Assembly (NCBI RefSeq): GCF_011752815.1
Contig: NZ_VWWV01000001.1
Coordinates: forward strand, 682,001 to 746,000
DNA: 64,000 nucleotides
Origin: Enterobacter sp. Cy-643
Lineage (GTDB): Bacteria; Pseudomonadota; Gammaproteobacteria; Enterobacterales; Enterobacteriaceae
Direction: 5' to 3'
Positions within the stretch are counted from its first letter, which is position 1, and each line of letters opens with the position of its first letter. Position numbers and translations under genes: made by a program. Below the pieces are notes generated by a model, which was not told the origin of the DNA, ran no database searches, and saw only the letters and a list, made by a program, of their open reading frames with translations. Below, piece by piece: positions 50,888 to 59,611 of this stretch.

Positions 50888-52774
50888 ATGTTTATTCGCT
50901 TCAGGCAGGCGCTGCTGTGCCTGCTCATGCTTTGGCTGCCCGTGTCCTGGGCGGCAGAGTCAGGCTGGCTGCAATCGCCGGATAACGATCACGCCAGCGT
51001 CAGGCTGCGTGCGGATACCTCGGGCAACAATGAAACGCGTCTTTTACTGGACGTGAAGCTCGAAAAAGGATGGAAGACCTACTGGCGATCCCCAGGGGAA
51101 GGCGGCGTTGCGCCAGCTATTGCCTGGCAGGGGGATATGCCCAAAGTAGAGTGGTTCTGGCCGACGCCTGCGCGTTTTGACGTCGCCGGGATCACCACTC
51201 AGGGCTATCACGATCGGGTCACCATCCCGATGGTGTTTCACGGCCAGGTACCGGAAACTATCGGCGGCGTACTGACGCTTTCTACCTGCAGCAACGTCTG
51301 CCTGCTGACCGATTATGCCTTTAACATCACGCCTTCTGCGGCAGATGCTCAGTTTGCCCATGACTTCGCTCAGGCGATGGGACAGGTGCCGGTCGAAAGT
51401 GGGCTAACGGATTCGCTCAAAGCCGGTTACCATCCGGGAAGCCTGGTCATTAATGCCGTGCGTGCCGGCGGCTGGACGAATCCAGGTCTTTACCTCGATC
51501 CACCGGAAGAAGCCGACCTTGGCAAGCCAGTGTTCCGCATCGACGGCGACTCGCTGCAGGCCACCGTACCGGTGAGCGACAGTTGGGGAGAAGGTGCGCC
51601 GGAGTTGCGGGGTAAATCGATCACGCTGGTGCTGGCCGACAACGGCATTGCTCAGCAAAACACGCTCACCATTGGTTCCGCGCCTGCAGTAGCGGGAGGA
51701 AACGATGCCTTCCCGCTTTGGCAGGTGGTGCTGATGGCGCTGGTGGGGGGGCTTATCCTTAACCTGATGCCGTGCGTACTCCCGGTGCTGGGCATGAAGC
51801 TCGGGTCGATTCTGCTGGTGCAGCAAAAAGACCGGGGCCTGGTGCGCCGCCAGTTTTTAGCCTCGGTCGCGGGGATAATCGCTTCCTTTATGGTGCTGGC
51901 TTTGCTGATGACCGTCCTGCGGCTGACCAATCAGGCGCTGGGCTGGGGCATCCAGTTCCAGAACCCGTGGTTTATCGGCTTTATGGCGCTGGTGATGCTG
52001 GTGTTCAGCGCTAATCTGTTTGGCCTGTTTGAATTCAGGCTCTCTTCCAGTATGAATACTCGACTCGCCACCCAGGGCGGCAATGGCATGGCCGGACACT
52101 TCTGGCAGGGCGCGTTTGCCACGCTGCTGGCGACGCCGTGCAGCGCGCCTTTCCTCGGTACTGCAGTGGCAGTCGCGCTTACTGCTTCTTACCCCGTGCT
52201 GTGGGGGCTGTTCCTGGCCTTAGGGCTGGGGATGAGTTTGCCGTGGCTGCTGATTGCGCTTCGCCCCGGCCTGGCGATGCGTTTGCCTCGCCCAGGCAAG
52301 TGGATGACCTGGCTGCGTCGCGTGCTCGGCATGCTGATGCTGGGATCCGCGATTTGGCTGGCAAGCCTGCTGCTGGTGCATTTCGGCATTTCGGGTAGCA
52401 AACCAGCACGGGAAAATATTGCCTGGCAGCCGCTCAGCGAGCAGGCGATTCAGGACGCACTCGCGCAGCATAAGCGCGTGTTTATTGATGTTACCGCTGA
52501 CTGGTGCATTACCTGCAAAGCCAACAAATACAACGTGCTCAACAAAGAGGACGTGCAGGCTGCTTTACAGGCACCCGACGTGGTTGCCCTGCGCGGTGAC
52601 TGGACGCTGCCGTCCCAGCAAATCACTGATTTTTTGAGAAGTCGCGGCCAGGTTGCCGTGCCATTTAACCAAATTTATGGCCCAGGCCTGCCGGAAGGCA
52701 AAGTGCTGCCGACGCTGCTGTCGCGCGATTCGGTGCTGACAACCCTGGATAATGCCAAAGGAACGAAACCATGA
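50888..52774 (+). CDS. scsB: ScsB, DsbD-like transmembrane thiol electron transporter
   Basis: ScsB passes electrons from cytoplasmic thioredoxin to periplasmic partners, chiefly ScsC. The 628-residue precursor has a signal peptide ending near SWAA23. A periplasmic alpha domain (LEKGWKTYWRSPGEGG, STCSNVCLLTDYAFN) precedes an 8-TM DsbD/CcdA-like core with LNLMPCVLPVLGMKLG (C296) and TPCSAPFLGTAVAVAL. A C-terminal thioredoxin-like gamma domain follows with VTADWCITCKAN (C540-x-x-C543). ATG 50888 follows GGAGAAAAAA. It overlaps scsC by ATGA. Confidence 0.93.
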   Translation: MFIRFRQALLCLLMLWLPVSWAAESGWLQSPDNDHASVRLRADTSGNNETRLLLDVKLEKGWKTYWRSPGEGGVAPAIAWQGDMPKVEWFWPTPARFDVAGITTQGYHDRVTIPMVFHGQVPETIGGVLTLSTCSNVCLLTDYAFNITPSAADAQFAHDFAQAMGQVPVESGLTDSLKAGYHPGSLVINAVRAGGWTNPGLYLDPPEEADLGKPVFRIDGDSLQATVPVSDSWGEGAPELRGKSITLVLADNGIAQQNTLTIGSAPAVAGGNDAFPLWQVVLMALVGGLILNLMPCVLPVLGMKLGSILLVQQKDRGLVRRQFLASVAGIIASFMVLALLMTVLRLTNQALGWGIQFQNPWFIGFMALVMLVFSANLFGLFEFRLSSSMNTRLATQGGNGMAGHFWQGAFATLLATPCSAPFLGTAVAVALTASYPVLWGLFLALGLGMSLPWLLIALRPGLAMRLPRPGKWMTWLRRVLGMLMLGSAIWLASLLLVHFGISGSKPARENIAWQPLSEQAIQDALAQHKRVFIDVTADWCITCKANKYNVLNKEDVQAALQAPDVVALRGDWTLPSQQITDFLRSRGQVAVPFNQIYGPGLPEGKVLPTLLSRDSVLTTLDNAKGTKP

Positions 52775-53400
52775 AATACGCTTTTATTTTAATCCTATCG
52801 CTGTTCTCCGGCCTGGCGCTGGCGGCGAAAGAAGCCCCTGCGCCGTTTTCCGCCGATCAACAAAAGCAGTTGGAAGTGCTGATTGAACAGGCGCTGTTTA
52901 ACGATCCGGCCAGCCCGCGGTTCGGCGCCAAAAAGCCGACGCTAACCCTGGTCAATTTCACAGACTACAATTGCCCGTACTGTAAACAGCTCGATCCGAT
53001 GCTGGAAAAAATTGTGCAGAAATACCCGGATGTGGCGGTGATCGTGAAGCCGCTGCCGTTTAAAGGGGAGAGCTCCGTGCTGTCGGCGCGTACCGTCCTG
53101 ACGACCTGGCGTCAGCATCCGGACCAGTTCCTGGCGCTGCATGAAAAACTGATGCAGAAGAAGGGCTATCACGATGCGGCGAGCATTGCGGCGGCCGTTG
53201 AAAAAAGTGGCGCAACGCCGGTGACGCCGGACGAAAAAAGCATGGAAACCTTGAGCACGAACCTTCAACTGGCGCGCATCGTGGGCGTGCAGGGCACGCC
53301 AGCCACCATCATTGGCGATGAAATGATCCCTGGGGCGGTGCCGTGGGAAACGCTGGAAGAGGTGGTCAAAGAAAAACTGGCGGCCGCCCATGGCAAGTAA
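52771..53400 (+). CDS. scsC: ScsC, periplasmic thiol-disulfide protein
   Basis: ScsC is a DsbA/DsbC-like periplasmic thioredoxin-fold protein kept reduced by ScsB and able to bind copper. The 209-residue precursor has a signal peptide (MKYAFILILSLFSGLALA), an N-terminal oligomerisation helix, the active site C68-P-Y-C71 in NFTDYNCPYCKQLD, and the cis-Pro loop GTPAT near the C-terminus. The Salmonella ScsC is monomeric and Proteus ScsC trimeric; which state applies here is not known. It overlaps scsB (ATGA) and scsD (11 bp). Confidence 0.93.
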   Translation: MKYAFILILSLFSGLALAAKEAPAPFSADQQKQLEVLIEQALFNDPASPRFGAKKPTLTLVNFTDYNCPYCKQLDPMLEKIVQKYPDVAVIVKPLPFKGESSVLSARTVLTTWRQHPDQFLALHEKLMQKKGYHDAASIAAAVEKSGATPVTPDEKSMETLSTNLQLARIVGVQGTPATIIGDEMIPGAVPWETLEEVVKEKLAAAHGK

Positions 53401-53893
53401 ACTGCGGCGCTGGCTGCGGGAAGGCGTAATTCTGCTGGTTTTGCTGGCGGGCGTGATGCTGGTGATGGACTGGTGGCGTGCTCCTCAGTCGCCAGCGGCC
53501 TTTGATGCCACTCCGCTGCATACTCTGGACGGGCAGGATGTCACGCTCGGCGCGCTGAGCGCAGAACGCCCGCTGCTGGTCTATTTCTGGGCCAGCTGGT
53601 GTGCCGTCTGTCGTTTCACCACGCCTGACGTGGCGAAGCTGCAGGCTGAAGGGCAGAACGTGATAACCATTGCGCTTCGCTCAGGGAATGAAAGCGAGGT
53701 TTCTCGCTGGCTGGCGCGGAAAGGTGTTCAGTTCCCAGTGGTCAATGATGCCGACGGAGCCATTTCCCGCAGCTGGCAAATTGGCGTCACGCCGACGTTT
53801 GTCATCGTCGATAAAGGCCAGGTCGTGTCTACCACCAGCGGCTGGACGAGCTACTGGGGAATGAAAATTCGCCTGTGGTGGGCCGGCGTGTGA
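53390..53893 (+). CDS. scsD: ScsD, membrane-anchored TlpA-like thioredoxin
   Basis: The 167-residue protein has an N-terminal signal anchor (GVILLVLLAGVMLVMDWW) and a TlpA/ResA-like periplasmic domain with YFWASWC71-AVC74 and the cis-Pro loop GVTPTFVIVDKGQV. It is the last gene of scsABCD and probably accepts reductant from ScsB or an equivalent. Its start overlaps scsC by 11 bp. A terminator follows directly. Confidence 0.92.
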   Translation: MASKLRRWLREGVILLVLLAGVMLVMDWWRAPQSPAAFDATPLHTLDGQDVTLGALSAERPLLVYFWASWCAVCRFTTPDVAKLQAEGQNVITIALRSGNESEVSRWLARKGVQFPVVNDADGAISRSWQIGVTPTFVIVDKGQVVSTTSGWTSYWGMKIRLWWAGV

Positions 53894-53898
53894 TTCAT

Positions 53899-53930
53899 CG
53901 TGCCGGCTTATCACCGGCACGCAGTTTTTC
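53899..53930 (+). terminator. scsABCD terminator
   Basis: GTGCCGG/CCGGCAC stem with a 6-nt loop and a nearby TTTTT tract. Confidence 0.85.
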
Positions 53931-53938
53931 TGCTGAAA

Positions 53939-53955
53939 TGCACCATCACGGTGCA
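53939..53955 (+). promoter_or_regulatory. NtrC (NRI) enhancer site for nac
   Basis: TGCACCATCACGGTGCA is a perfect palindromic match to the NtrC consensus TGCACY-N5-RGTGCA. It lies about 130 bp upstream of the sigma-54 promoter, the normal enhancer distance. Confidence 0.9.
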
Positions 53956-54071
53956 TTTGTACCTCTTATGGGGCATAAGCAAATCTCCTGTTTCGTTAAT
54001 CCTCGTGGGTGCTTTATCAGTTTCTCTTATTATCCAGCCTGTTATCTCGTTTGCGCCGTAAACGAAAAATG

Positions 54072-54087
54072 TGGCAAGCATATTGCA
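54072..54087 (+). promoter_or_regulatory. Sigma-54 promoter of nac
   Basis: TGGCAAGCATATTGCA matches TGGCAC-N5-TTGCA with the invariant GG and GC at correct spacing. Transcription should start near 54098, 48 bp before the nac start codon. Confidence 0.9.
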
Positions 54088-54145
54088 AAACCTTTTACGA
54101 CATCACTGCCATTACTGGCGCTGGCATTCCGTAATAGGGGGCAAA

Positions 54146-55063
54146 ATGAATTTAAGACGACTGAAGTACTTCGTAAAAATTGTTGATATTGGCAGCCTGA
54201 CCCAGGCAGCGGAAGTACTGCACATCGCACAGCCGGCGCTCAGCCAGCAGGTTGCCACTCTGGAAGGGGAGTTGGATCAGCAACTGTTGATTCGCACCAA
54301 ACGCGGCGTCACGCCCACGGAAGCCGGAAAGATTTTATATGCTCACGCCCGGACGATTCTGCGCCAGTGTGAGCAGGCTCAGCTGGCGGTGAATAACGTG
54401 GGTCAGAACATGCAGGGCCTTGTCTCGATTGGTCTTGCGCCGGGGATGGCGGCGTCCTCCATTACCATGCCGCTGCTGCAGGCCGTACGTGCCGAACTGC
54501 CGGATGTGCAGGTGTACCTGCATGAAAATAGCGGTTCACAGCTGAATGACAAACTGCTCAGCGGGCAGCTTGATATGGCCGTGCTGTATGACCGTACGCC
54601 AACGGCGGGGCTGACCAGCCAGCCGCTGCTGAAAGAGGATTTGTTCCTTGTGGGTACCCGCGACTGCCCGGGCAACAGCGTTGATTTGTCGGACGTTGCC
54701 GCCATGAATCTTTTCCTGCCCCGCGACTACAGCGCGGTTCGCAAGCGCGTGGATGAGGCTTTCTCCCTGCGCCGCCTGACGGCAAAAATTATCGGTGAGA
54801 TTGAGTCTATTTCGACTTTAACTGCGGCCATTGCCAGTGGTATGGGCGTGACCGTGCTGCCGGAATCCGCCGCGCGTTCACTTGCCGATTCTGCAGGTGG
54901 CTGGATGGCACGTATTACCAGCCCGTCGTTAAATTTACCGCTGTCGCTGAACCTGTCCGCGCGTTTACCGCTCTCGCCTCAGGCTCAGGCGGTAAAAGAA
55001 ATTCTTATGTCACTGGTCACCCGTCCGGCGCTGGAAAATCGCGAACTGATGCTGGTGGGCTAA
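54146..55063 (+). CDS. nac: Nac, nitrogen assimilation control protein
   Basis: Nac is the LysR-type regulator that couples NtrC/sigma-54 nitrogen control to sigma-70 genes. The 305-residue protein is nearly identical to E. coli and Klebsiella Nac in the HTH region (MNLRRLKYFVKIVDIGSLTQ, QPALSQQVATLEGEL) and in LRRLTAKIIGEIESI. ATG 54146 follows AGGGGGC and matches the known start; upstream in-frame starts are ignored. The NtrC site and sigma-54 promoter predict induction under nitrogen limitation. cbl follows 106 bp downstream, as in E. coli. Confidence 0.97.
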   Translation: MNLRRLKYFVKIVDIGSLTQAAEVLHIAQPALSQQVATLEGELDQQLLIRTKRGVTPTEAGKILYAHARTILRQCEQAQLAVNNVGQNMQGLVSIGLAPGMAASSITMPLLQAVRAELPDVQVYLHENSGSQLNDKLLSGQLDMAVLYDRTPTAGLTSQPLLKEDLFLVGTRDCPGNSVDLSDVAAMNLFLPRDYSAVRKRVDEAFSLRRLTAKIIGEIESISTLTAAIASGMGVTVLPESAARSLADSAGGWMARITSPSLNLPLSLNLSARLPLSPQAQAVKEILMSLVTRPALENRELMLVG

Positions 55064-55169
55064 CGCCGCTTATTACTAAATGGAATAGTTTGCTGGTTTT
55101 TATTATTTGTCCCGCCGGGGCTGTGACTTTAACAATGGTGTAAAGAACAGTCACGATCCCGGGGGCGAT

Positions 55170-56114
55170 GTGAATTTCCAGCAGCTAAAAATAATCCGCG
55201 AGGCGGCGCGACGGGACTACAATCTCACCGAAGTCGCCAATATGCTTTTCACCTCTCAGTCTGGCGTCAGCCGCCATATTCGCGAGCTGGAAGAAGAGCT
55301 GGGGATTGAAATATTCATTCGCCGCGGCAAACGGTTATTAGGTATGACCGAACCGGGCAAAGCCCTGTTGGTGATTGCCGAACGTATTCTTAACGAAGCC
55401 AGCAACGTGCGTCGCCTGGCTGACCTTTTCACCAATGACACCAGCGGTGTGCTAACCATCGCCACCACCCACACTCAGGCTCGCTACAGCCTACCGGTGG
55501 TGATCAAAGCTTTCCGCGCCTTATTCCCTGAAGTTCGCCTCGAGCTGATTCAGGGCACACCGCAGGAAATCGAATCCCTGCTGCACAGCGGCGCGGCGGA
55601 TATTGGCATCGCCAGCGAACGTCTGAGCACCGATCCTCTGGTGGTGGCTTACCCGTGGTTCCGCTGGTATCACAGCCTGCTGGTTCCGCAGGGGCACCCG
55701 TTAATTCATACTAGCCCGCTCACGCTGGACGATATCAGCCGCTGGCCGCTGATCACCTACCGGCAGGGCATTACTGGTCGCTCCCGTATCGATGAAGCGT
55801 TTGCCCGGCGGGGATTAACCGCGGACGTGGTACTCAGCGCGCAGGATTCGGACGTGGTAAAAACCTACGTGGAGCTCGGTCTGGGCATTGGGCTGGTAGC
55901 CGATCAGGCCAGCGGGGAAGAGGGAAGTCTGGTGCGCCTGGACACTCGCCACTTGTTTGACGCGAATACAGTCTGGCTCGGGATCCGTCGTGGACAGCTG
56001 CAGCGTAACTATGTCTGGCGATTTATTGAACTGTGCAACCCGGAGCTGTCGGTTGAGGAAATTAAGCGCCTGGCGCTGGAGCCTGAAGAACCCGCCATCG
56101 ATTATCAAATCTGA
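55170..56114 (+). CDS. cbl: Cbl, CysB-like regulator of sulfonate use
   Basis: Cbl activates tau/ssu-type genes for taurine and alkanesulfonate use when sulfate is scarce. The 314-residue LysR protein matches E. coli Cbl (316): NFQQLKIIREAARRDYNLTE, FTSQSGVSRHIRELEEELGIEIFIRRGKR and C-terminal RNYVWRFIELCNPELS. It starts with GTG 55170 (the E. coli protein begins MNFQQLK) behind GGGGG. In E. coli cbl is partly transcribed from nac and is repressed by Nac; the same order suggests the same link here. Confidence 0.95.
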   Translation: MNFQQLKIIREAARRDYNLTEVANMLFTSQSGVSRHIRELEEELGIEIFIRRGKRLLGMTEPGKALLVIAERILNEASNVRRLADLFTNDTSGVLTIATTHTQARYSLPVVIKAFRALFPEVRLELIQGTPQEIESLLHSGAADIGIASERLSTDPLVVAYPWFRWYHSLLVPQGHPLIHTSPLTLDDISRWPLITYRQGITGRSRIDEAFARRGLTADVVLSAQDSDVVKTYVELGLGIGLVADQASGEEGSLVRLDTRHLFDANTVWLGIRRGQLQRNYVWRFIELCNPELSVEEIKRLALEPEEPAIDYQI

Positions 56115-56499
56115 TATTCCCCCGTCCTGACCCGGGTAATTCAGGTTTGTTAATGAAATATTAAATAATTAAATAAACCGACGCGCGGTGAATTTATATT
56201 TACCTCGCGCTTGCTGTATTTAAAAAAATAGTGTTTGGCAAAGTCTGGCTCCCGCAAAAATAGAATAAAAAAACGTTCCTTATCGCAAATCATCGATCAA
56301 TCGCAAATCAATTAATAGCTTTCAGCTATCCATCTGGCCTGACCATAAGAAAAAACCGATCAAATTCATAAAGTTAATTTGAATATATCCGATAAGCCTG
56401 TACGAGGTGCTTCCATCCCTTTGTGCTATTTATTCTCTGTTGTTTAGGCGGCAGAGGATTTTGCGCATTCATAAAAATACGCTTCTCAAGGGAGAAAAA
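56115..56499 (+). other. cbl to chemoreceptor intergenic region
   Basis: The 385-bp AT-rich gap has no gene. It carries the FliA promoter at 56369-56395 and a leader of about 95 nt. No obvious cbl terminator is visible. Confidence 0.6.
56369..56395 (+). promoter_or_regulatory. Sigma-28 (FliA) promoter of the second chemoreceptor
   Basis: TAAAGTTA, exactly 11 bp, then TCCGATAA. This agrees with the flagellar class 3 consensus TAAAGTTT-N11-GCCGATAA at 14 of 16 positions. Confidence 0.88.
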
Positions 56500-58044
56500 A
56501 TGTCACTACATGATGTAAAAATTCGCAGCAAGTTAACGCTGACTATTGCTATTTTTATTGTGCTGATGGTCTTCAGCTCAGGGCTTTCTTTACTTAGCCT
56601 GAGCAGAGCAAATACCGGCATTCAAACCATTGTTAACGATGATTACCCGACGACCGTTAAAGCCAACGATCTGATTGATAGTTTCCAGGAGTTCGTGAAT
56701 ACGCAGCAGCTGATGCTGCTGGATGAAGCCGGCGTATTTCGTCAGAAGTCGGAAAAACACCTTGCGGAGATCAGTGCGCATATTACAGCGCTGCTGGCGG
56801 ACCTGAACAAATCCAGTACCGACGCTGCGTCACAAAAAGCGCTGCGGGAGCTGGCCGATATTCGTAAACAGTATCTGGACTCGCGTTTTCGTATTTTACA
56901 GGCGGTGCAACAAAACGATCGCGCCGCCGCGCTGCAGGAAATGATGTCCACCACCATCCAGGTTCAGGAAAAATATAAAGATAAGGTGCAAGAGCTTATC
57001 GTTATCCAGAATCAGAAAATGTCCGCTGCTGGCCAGCAGGTTGATAAAGATTACCACTCTAACCGGCTGGTCACCGTTCTGTTGACGCTGTTGAGTATCG
57101 CTCTGGGCAGCCTCATTGGCCTGTTTGTGGTGCGGTCCATTACCCGGCCGCTGGTTCGTGCCGTTGAGTTTGCCGGGGCGATTGCCGAGGGCGATCTTAC
57201 GGGCAGCATCACGGTGACCCATAAAGATGAAACAGGCGAACTGCTGCAGGCGCTGATGAGCATGAAAGTCCGCCTGCAAGAGATTGTCCATCAGGTTCAG
57301 CAGGGATCGGAAACTATCTCTTCTGCCGCCGCGCAAATTGTCGCCGGGAACCAGGATCTTGCGGCTCGCACCGAAGAGCAGGCCAGCTCCGTCGAGGAAA
57401 CGGCGGCCTCCATGGAGCAGATTACCTCCACGGTGAAAAACACCTTTGACCACACCAACGAAGCAACCAAGCTCTCTTCCGAAGCCGCAACGGTGGTAAA
57501 AAACAACGGCCAGATGATGTCTCAGGTCACCAGCAAAATGCGCGTGATAAATGAAACCTCGAATCGTATGTCGGACATCATTAACCTTATCGACTCCATT
57601 GCCTTCCAGACTAACATTCTGGCGCTGAATGCGGCGGTGGAAGCAGCTCGCGCCGGTGAACATGGCCGTGGTTTTGCCGTCGTTGCCGGGGAAGTTCGCC
57701 AGCTGGCGCAAAAAAGTGCTTCATCTGCGAGCGAGATCAGAAGCCTGATTGAGAACTCAACCACTCAGACTCGCGAGGGCATGGGGCTGGTGGAAAAAGC
57801 GAACGCCCAGATTGCCGGTATGATTGAAAACGTGCAGGAAATGAACACCATCCTCGGGGAGATAAAACAGGCCAGTCAGGAGCAAACCGACGGCATTTCC
57901 CAGATCAACAGCGCGATTGGCATGATTGATTCCACCACCCAGCAAAACTCCGCGCTGGTGGAAGAATCGGTTGCCGCCGCGGCCTCTCTGAATGACCAGG
58001 CGAAGCAGCTGCGTGACCTGGTGCGGGTGTTCCGCCTGCAGTAA
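56500..58044 (+). CDS. Methyl-accepting chemotaxis protein without CheR tail
   Basis: The 514-residue receptor has TM1 at about 10-32, a 4HB_MCP periplasmic helical bundle ([25 protein letters not shown]) to about 185, and TM2 ([18 protein letters not shown]). HAMP and the MCP signalling tip ([43 protein letters not shown]) follow. It ends in LVRVFRLQ, lacking the xWxxF pentapeptide, so it would be a low-abundance-type receptor dependent on others for adaptation. ATG 56500 follows GGGAG. A clear FliA promoter precedes it. Confidence 0.92.
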   Translation: MSLHDVKIRSKLTLTIAIFIVLMVFSSGLSLLSLSRANTGIQTIVNDDYPTTVKANDLIDSFQEFVNTQQLMLLDEAGVFRQKSEKHLAEISAHITALLADLNKSSTDAASQKALRELADIRKQYLDSRFRILQAVQQNDRAAALQEMMSTTIQVQEKYKDKVQELIVIQNQKMSAAGQQVDKDYHSNRLVTVLLTLLSIALGSLIGLFVVRSITRPLVRAVEFAGAIAEGDLTGSITVTHKDETGELLQALMSMKVRLQEIVHQVQQGSETISSAAAQIVAGNQDLAARTEEQASSVEETAASMEQITSTVKNTFDHTNEATKLSSEAATVVKNNGQMMSQVTSKMRVINETSNRMSDIINLIDSIAFQTNILALNAAVEAARAGEHGRGFAVVAGEVRQLAQKSASSASEIRSLIENSTTQTREGMGLVEKANAQIAGMIENVQEMNTILGEIKQASQEQTDGISQINSAIGMIDSTTQQNSALVEESVAAAASLNDQAKQLRDLVRVFRLQ

Positions 58045-58061
58045 TTCAGTTTTCCTTCTCA

Positions 58062-58081
58062 AAGCCAGCGTTAGCTGGCTT
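58062..58081 (+). terminator. Chemoreceptor terminator hairpin, left copy
   Basis: AAGCCAGCGTTAGCTGGCTT is a hairpin followed by GAGACTG rather than T residues. It is identical to 58223-58242. Confidence 0.7.
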
Positions 58082-58222
58082 GAGACTGATGACAAACCTC
58101 ATGCGGATAAAATTCTGCAATGTGTCGCCAGAAAAATAGACCGGAAAATCAACTCGTTAATTTTCGGCTGATAACCACAAAGAGGGAAAAACCACGCTTT
58201 TTCCCTCTTTGTCAGCAACCTG
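58082..58222 (-). repeat. 141-bp palindromic dispersed element, copy 2
   Basis: In reverse orientation this copy shares its conserved 79 bp with copy 1 (7546-7624) with about three differences, including the perfect 14-bp hairpin stem at 58178-58211. The remaining half is diverged except for GGTTTGTCA at the end. It is flanked by an exact 20-bp duplication of the terminator hairpin, as a target-site duplication would be. Confidence 0.75.
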
Positions 58223-58246
58223 AAGCCAGCGTTAGCTGGCTTTTTT
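58223..58246 (+). terminator. Chemoreceptor terminator hairpin, right copy with T tract
   Basis: The same 20-bp hairpin as at 58062, followed here by T residues, so this is the functional copy. Confidence 0.8.
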
Positions 58247-58295
58247 CATTTCTAGGCACGGTTTTTATCTCCGGCATGACTATGTAGTCCGATAT

Positions 58296-58310
58296 TGTTA
58301 TGTTATAACA
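58296..58310 (+). promoter_or_regulatory. Zur box upstream of the CobW-family gene
   Basis: TGTTATGTTATAACA matches the Zur core TGTTATANTATAACA at every defined base but one. It is 37 bp upstream of the start codon, so it likely overlaps the promoter and represses when zinc is plentiful. Confidence 0.75.
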
Positions 58311-58346
58311 TATCAATAATAGCTACGCAGTCAGTAAGGAGTTGCA

Positions 58347-59567
58347 ATGTCATCGTTAACACAGACCCACCATCGGTCAAAGAAACTGCCCGTTACCGTG
58401 CTGTCCGGTTTTTTGGGTGCCGGAAAAACCACTTTGCTGAATCACATCTTAAATAACCGGGAAGGGCGGCGGGTGGCGGTGATCGTCAACGACATGTCCG
58501 AGGTGAATATTGACGCCGCGCTGGTGCGTGAGGGCGGTTCCAGCCTGACGCGCACCGATGAAAAGCTGGTTGAGATGAGCAACGGCTGCATTTGCTGCAC
58601 CTTGCGTGAAGATCTGCTGGTGGAAATCAGCCAGCTTGCCCGGGAAGGGCGTTTTGATAACCTGGTCATCGAATCTACCGGTATTTCCGAACCGCTGCCC
58701 GTGGCGGAAACGTTCACCTTTGTGGACGACAAGGGGGAAAGCCTGTCCGATATCGCCCGGCTCGACACCATGGTAACTGTTGTGGACGGCTTTAATTTCC
58801 TTCGGGATTATGAATCCTACGACAGTATTCAGTCTCGCGGCGAGTCCATGGGCGAAGGGGACGAGCGCACCGTGGTTGACCTGCTGATTGATCAGATAGA
58901 ATTTTGCGACGTACTTGTTCTCAACAAAACGGATCTGATCGGCGACGCGGAGAAACGCCGCCTGATCTCCGTGCTGCATTCCCTTAACCCGCGCGCAAAA
59001 ATTATTACTTCGGCGTTTAGCCAGGTGAGCCTCGATCAGGTTCTGGATACCGGACTGTTTGACTTTGATGCCGCCGCCCAGGCGCCGGGCTGGCTAAAAG
59101 AGCTGCGCGGGGAGCATACGCCGGAAACCGAAGAATACGGCATTCGTAATTTTGTTTTTCGTGCCAGGCGTCCCTTCCACCCGGCGCGTTTCCAGATGGT
59201 GACCGACGGCGGTCTGAAAGGCGTGATTCGCTCCAAAGGCTTTTTCTGGCTGGCAAGCCGTCCTCAGCATGCCGGATCCTGGTCCCACGCCGGTGGCGTG
59301 ATGCGCCAGGGGCTGGCAGGGATGTGGTGGGCCAGTATTCCCCGTGAGCAGTGGCCGCAGGATGCCGACAGCCTCCGGCACATTTTAAAGCACTGGGAAG
59401 ATGGCATCGGCGATGCGCGCCAGGAGATTGTTTTCATCGGCATTGATATGGACGAGGCGAGTCTGCGCGAGAAACTGGAGTATGCCTTACTCACCGATGC
59501 CGAAATGGCAGAAGGCCCTAAAGCCTGGGCGCGGTATTACGATCCGATTGATGCCTGGTTCGACTGA
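58347..59567 (+). CDS. CobW/COG0523-family GTPase, putative zinc chaperone (ZigA-like)
   Basis: The 406-residue protein is a G3E P-loop GTPase. Walker A is [10 protein letters not shown] near residue 20, the metal motif GCICC (CxCC) at about 80, the Walker B region [12 protein letters not shown], the base-specificity motif NKTD, and a CobW C-terminal domain with RPFHPARF. Members under Zur control (ZigA, ZagA, ZNG1) deliver zinc to apoproteins in zinc starvation. The Zur box upstream puts this gene in that group. The N-terminal Met-Ser stretch with HH (TQTHHRSKK) could bind metal. No target gene such as a paralogous zinc enzyme is adjacent. Confidence 0.88.
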   Translation: MSSLTQTHHRSKKLPVTVLSGFLGAGKTTLLNHILNNREGRRVAVIVNDMSEVNIDAALVREGGSSLTRTDEKLVEMSNGCICCTLREDLLVEISQLAREGRFDNLVIESTGISEPLPVAETFTFVDDKGESLSDIARLDTMVTVVDGFNFLRDYESYDSIQSRGESMGEGDERTVVDLLIDQIEFCDVLVLNKTDLIGDAEKRRLISVLHSLNPRAKIITSAFSQVSLDQVLDTGLFDFDAAAQAPGWLKELRGEHTPETEEYGIRNFVFRARRPFHPARFQMVTDGGLKGVIRSKGFFWLASRPQHAGSWSHAGGVMRQGLAGMWWASIPREQWPQDADSLRHILKHWEDGIGDARQEIVFIGIDMDEASLREKLEYALLTDAEMAEGPKAWARYYDPIDAWFD

Positions 59568-59611
59568 CTGAAGGCCCGGCTGCCCGTTGGCAGGCAACCG
59601 GGCAACCAGTC

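Larger units (their letters stand above)
58045..58346 (+). other. Intergenic region with duplicated terminator and 141-bp element
   Basis: The 302-bp stretch contains terminator copy 1 (58062-58081), the second 141-bp element (58082-58222), terminator copy 2 with T tract (58223-58246), and the Zur-controlled promoter of the CobW-family gene. No coding gene. Confidence 0.8.
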
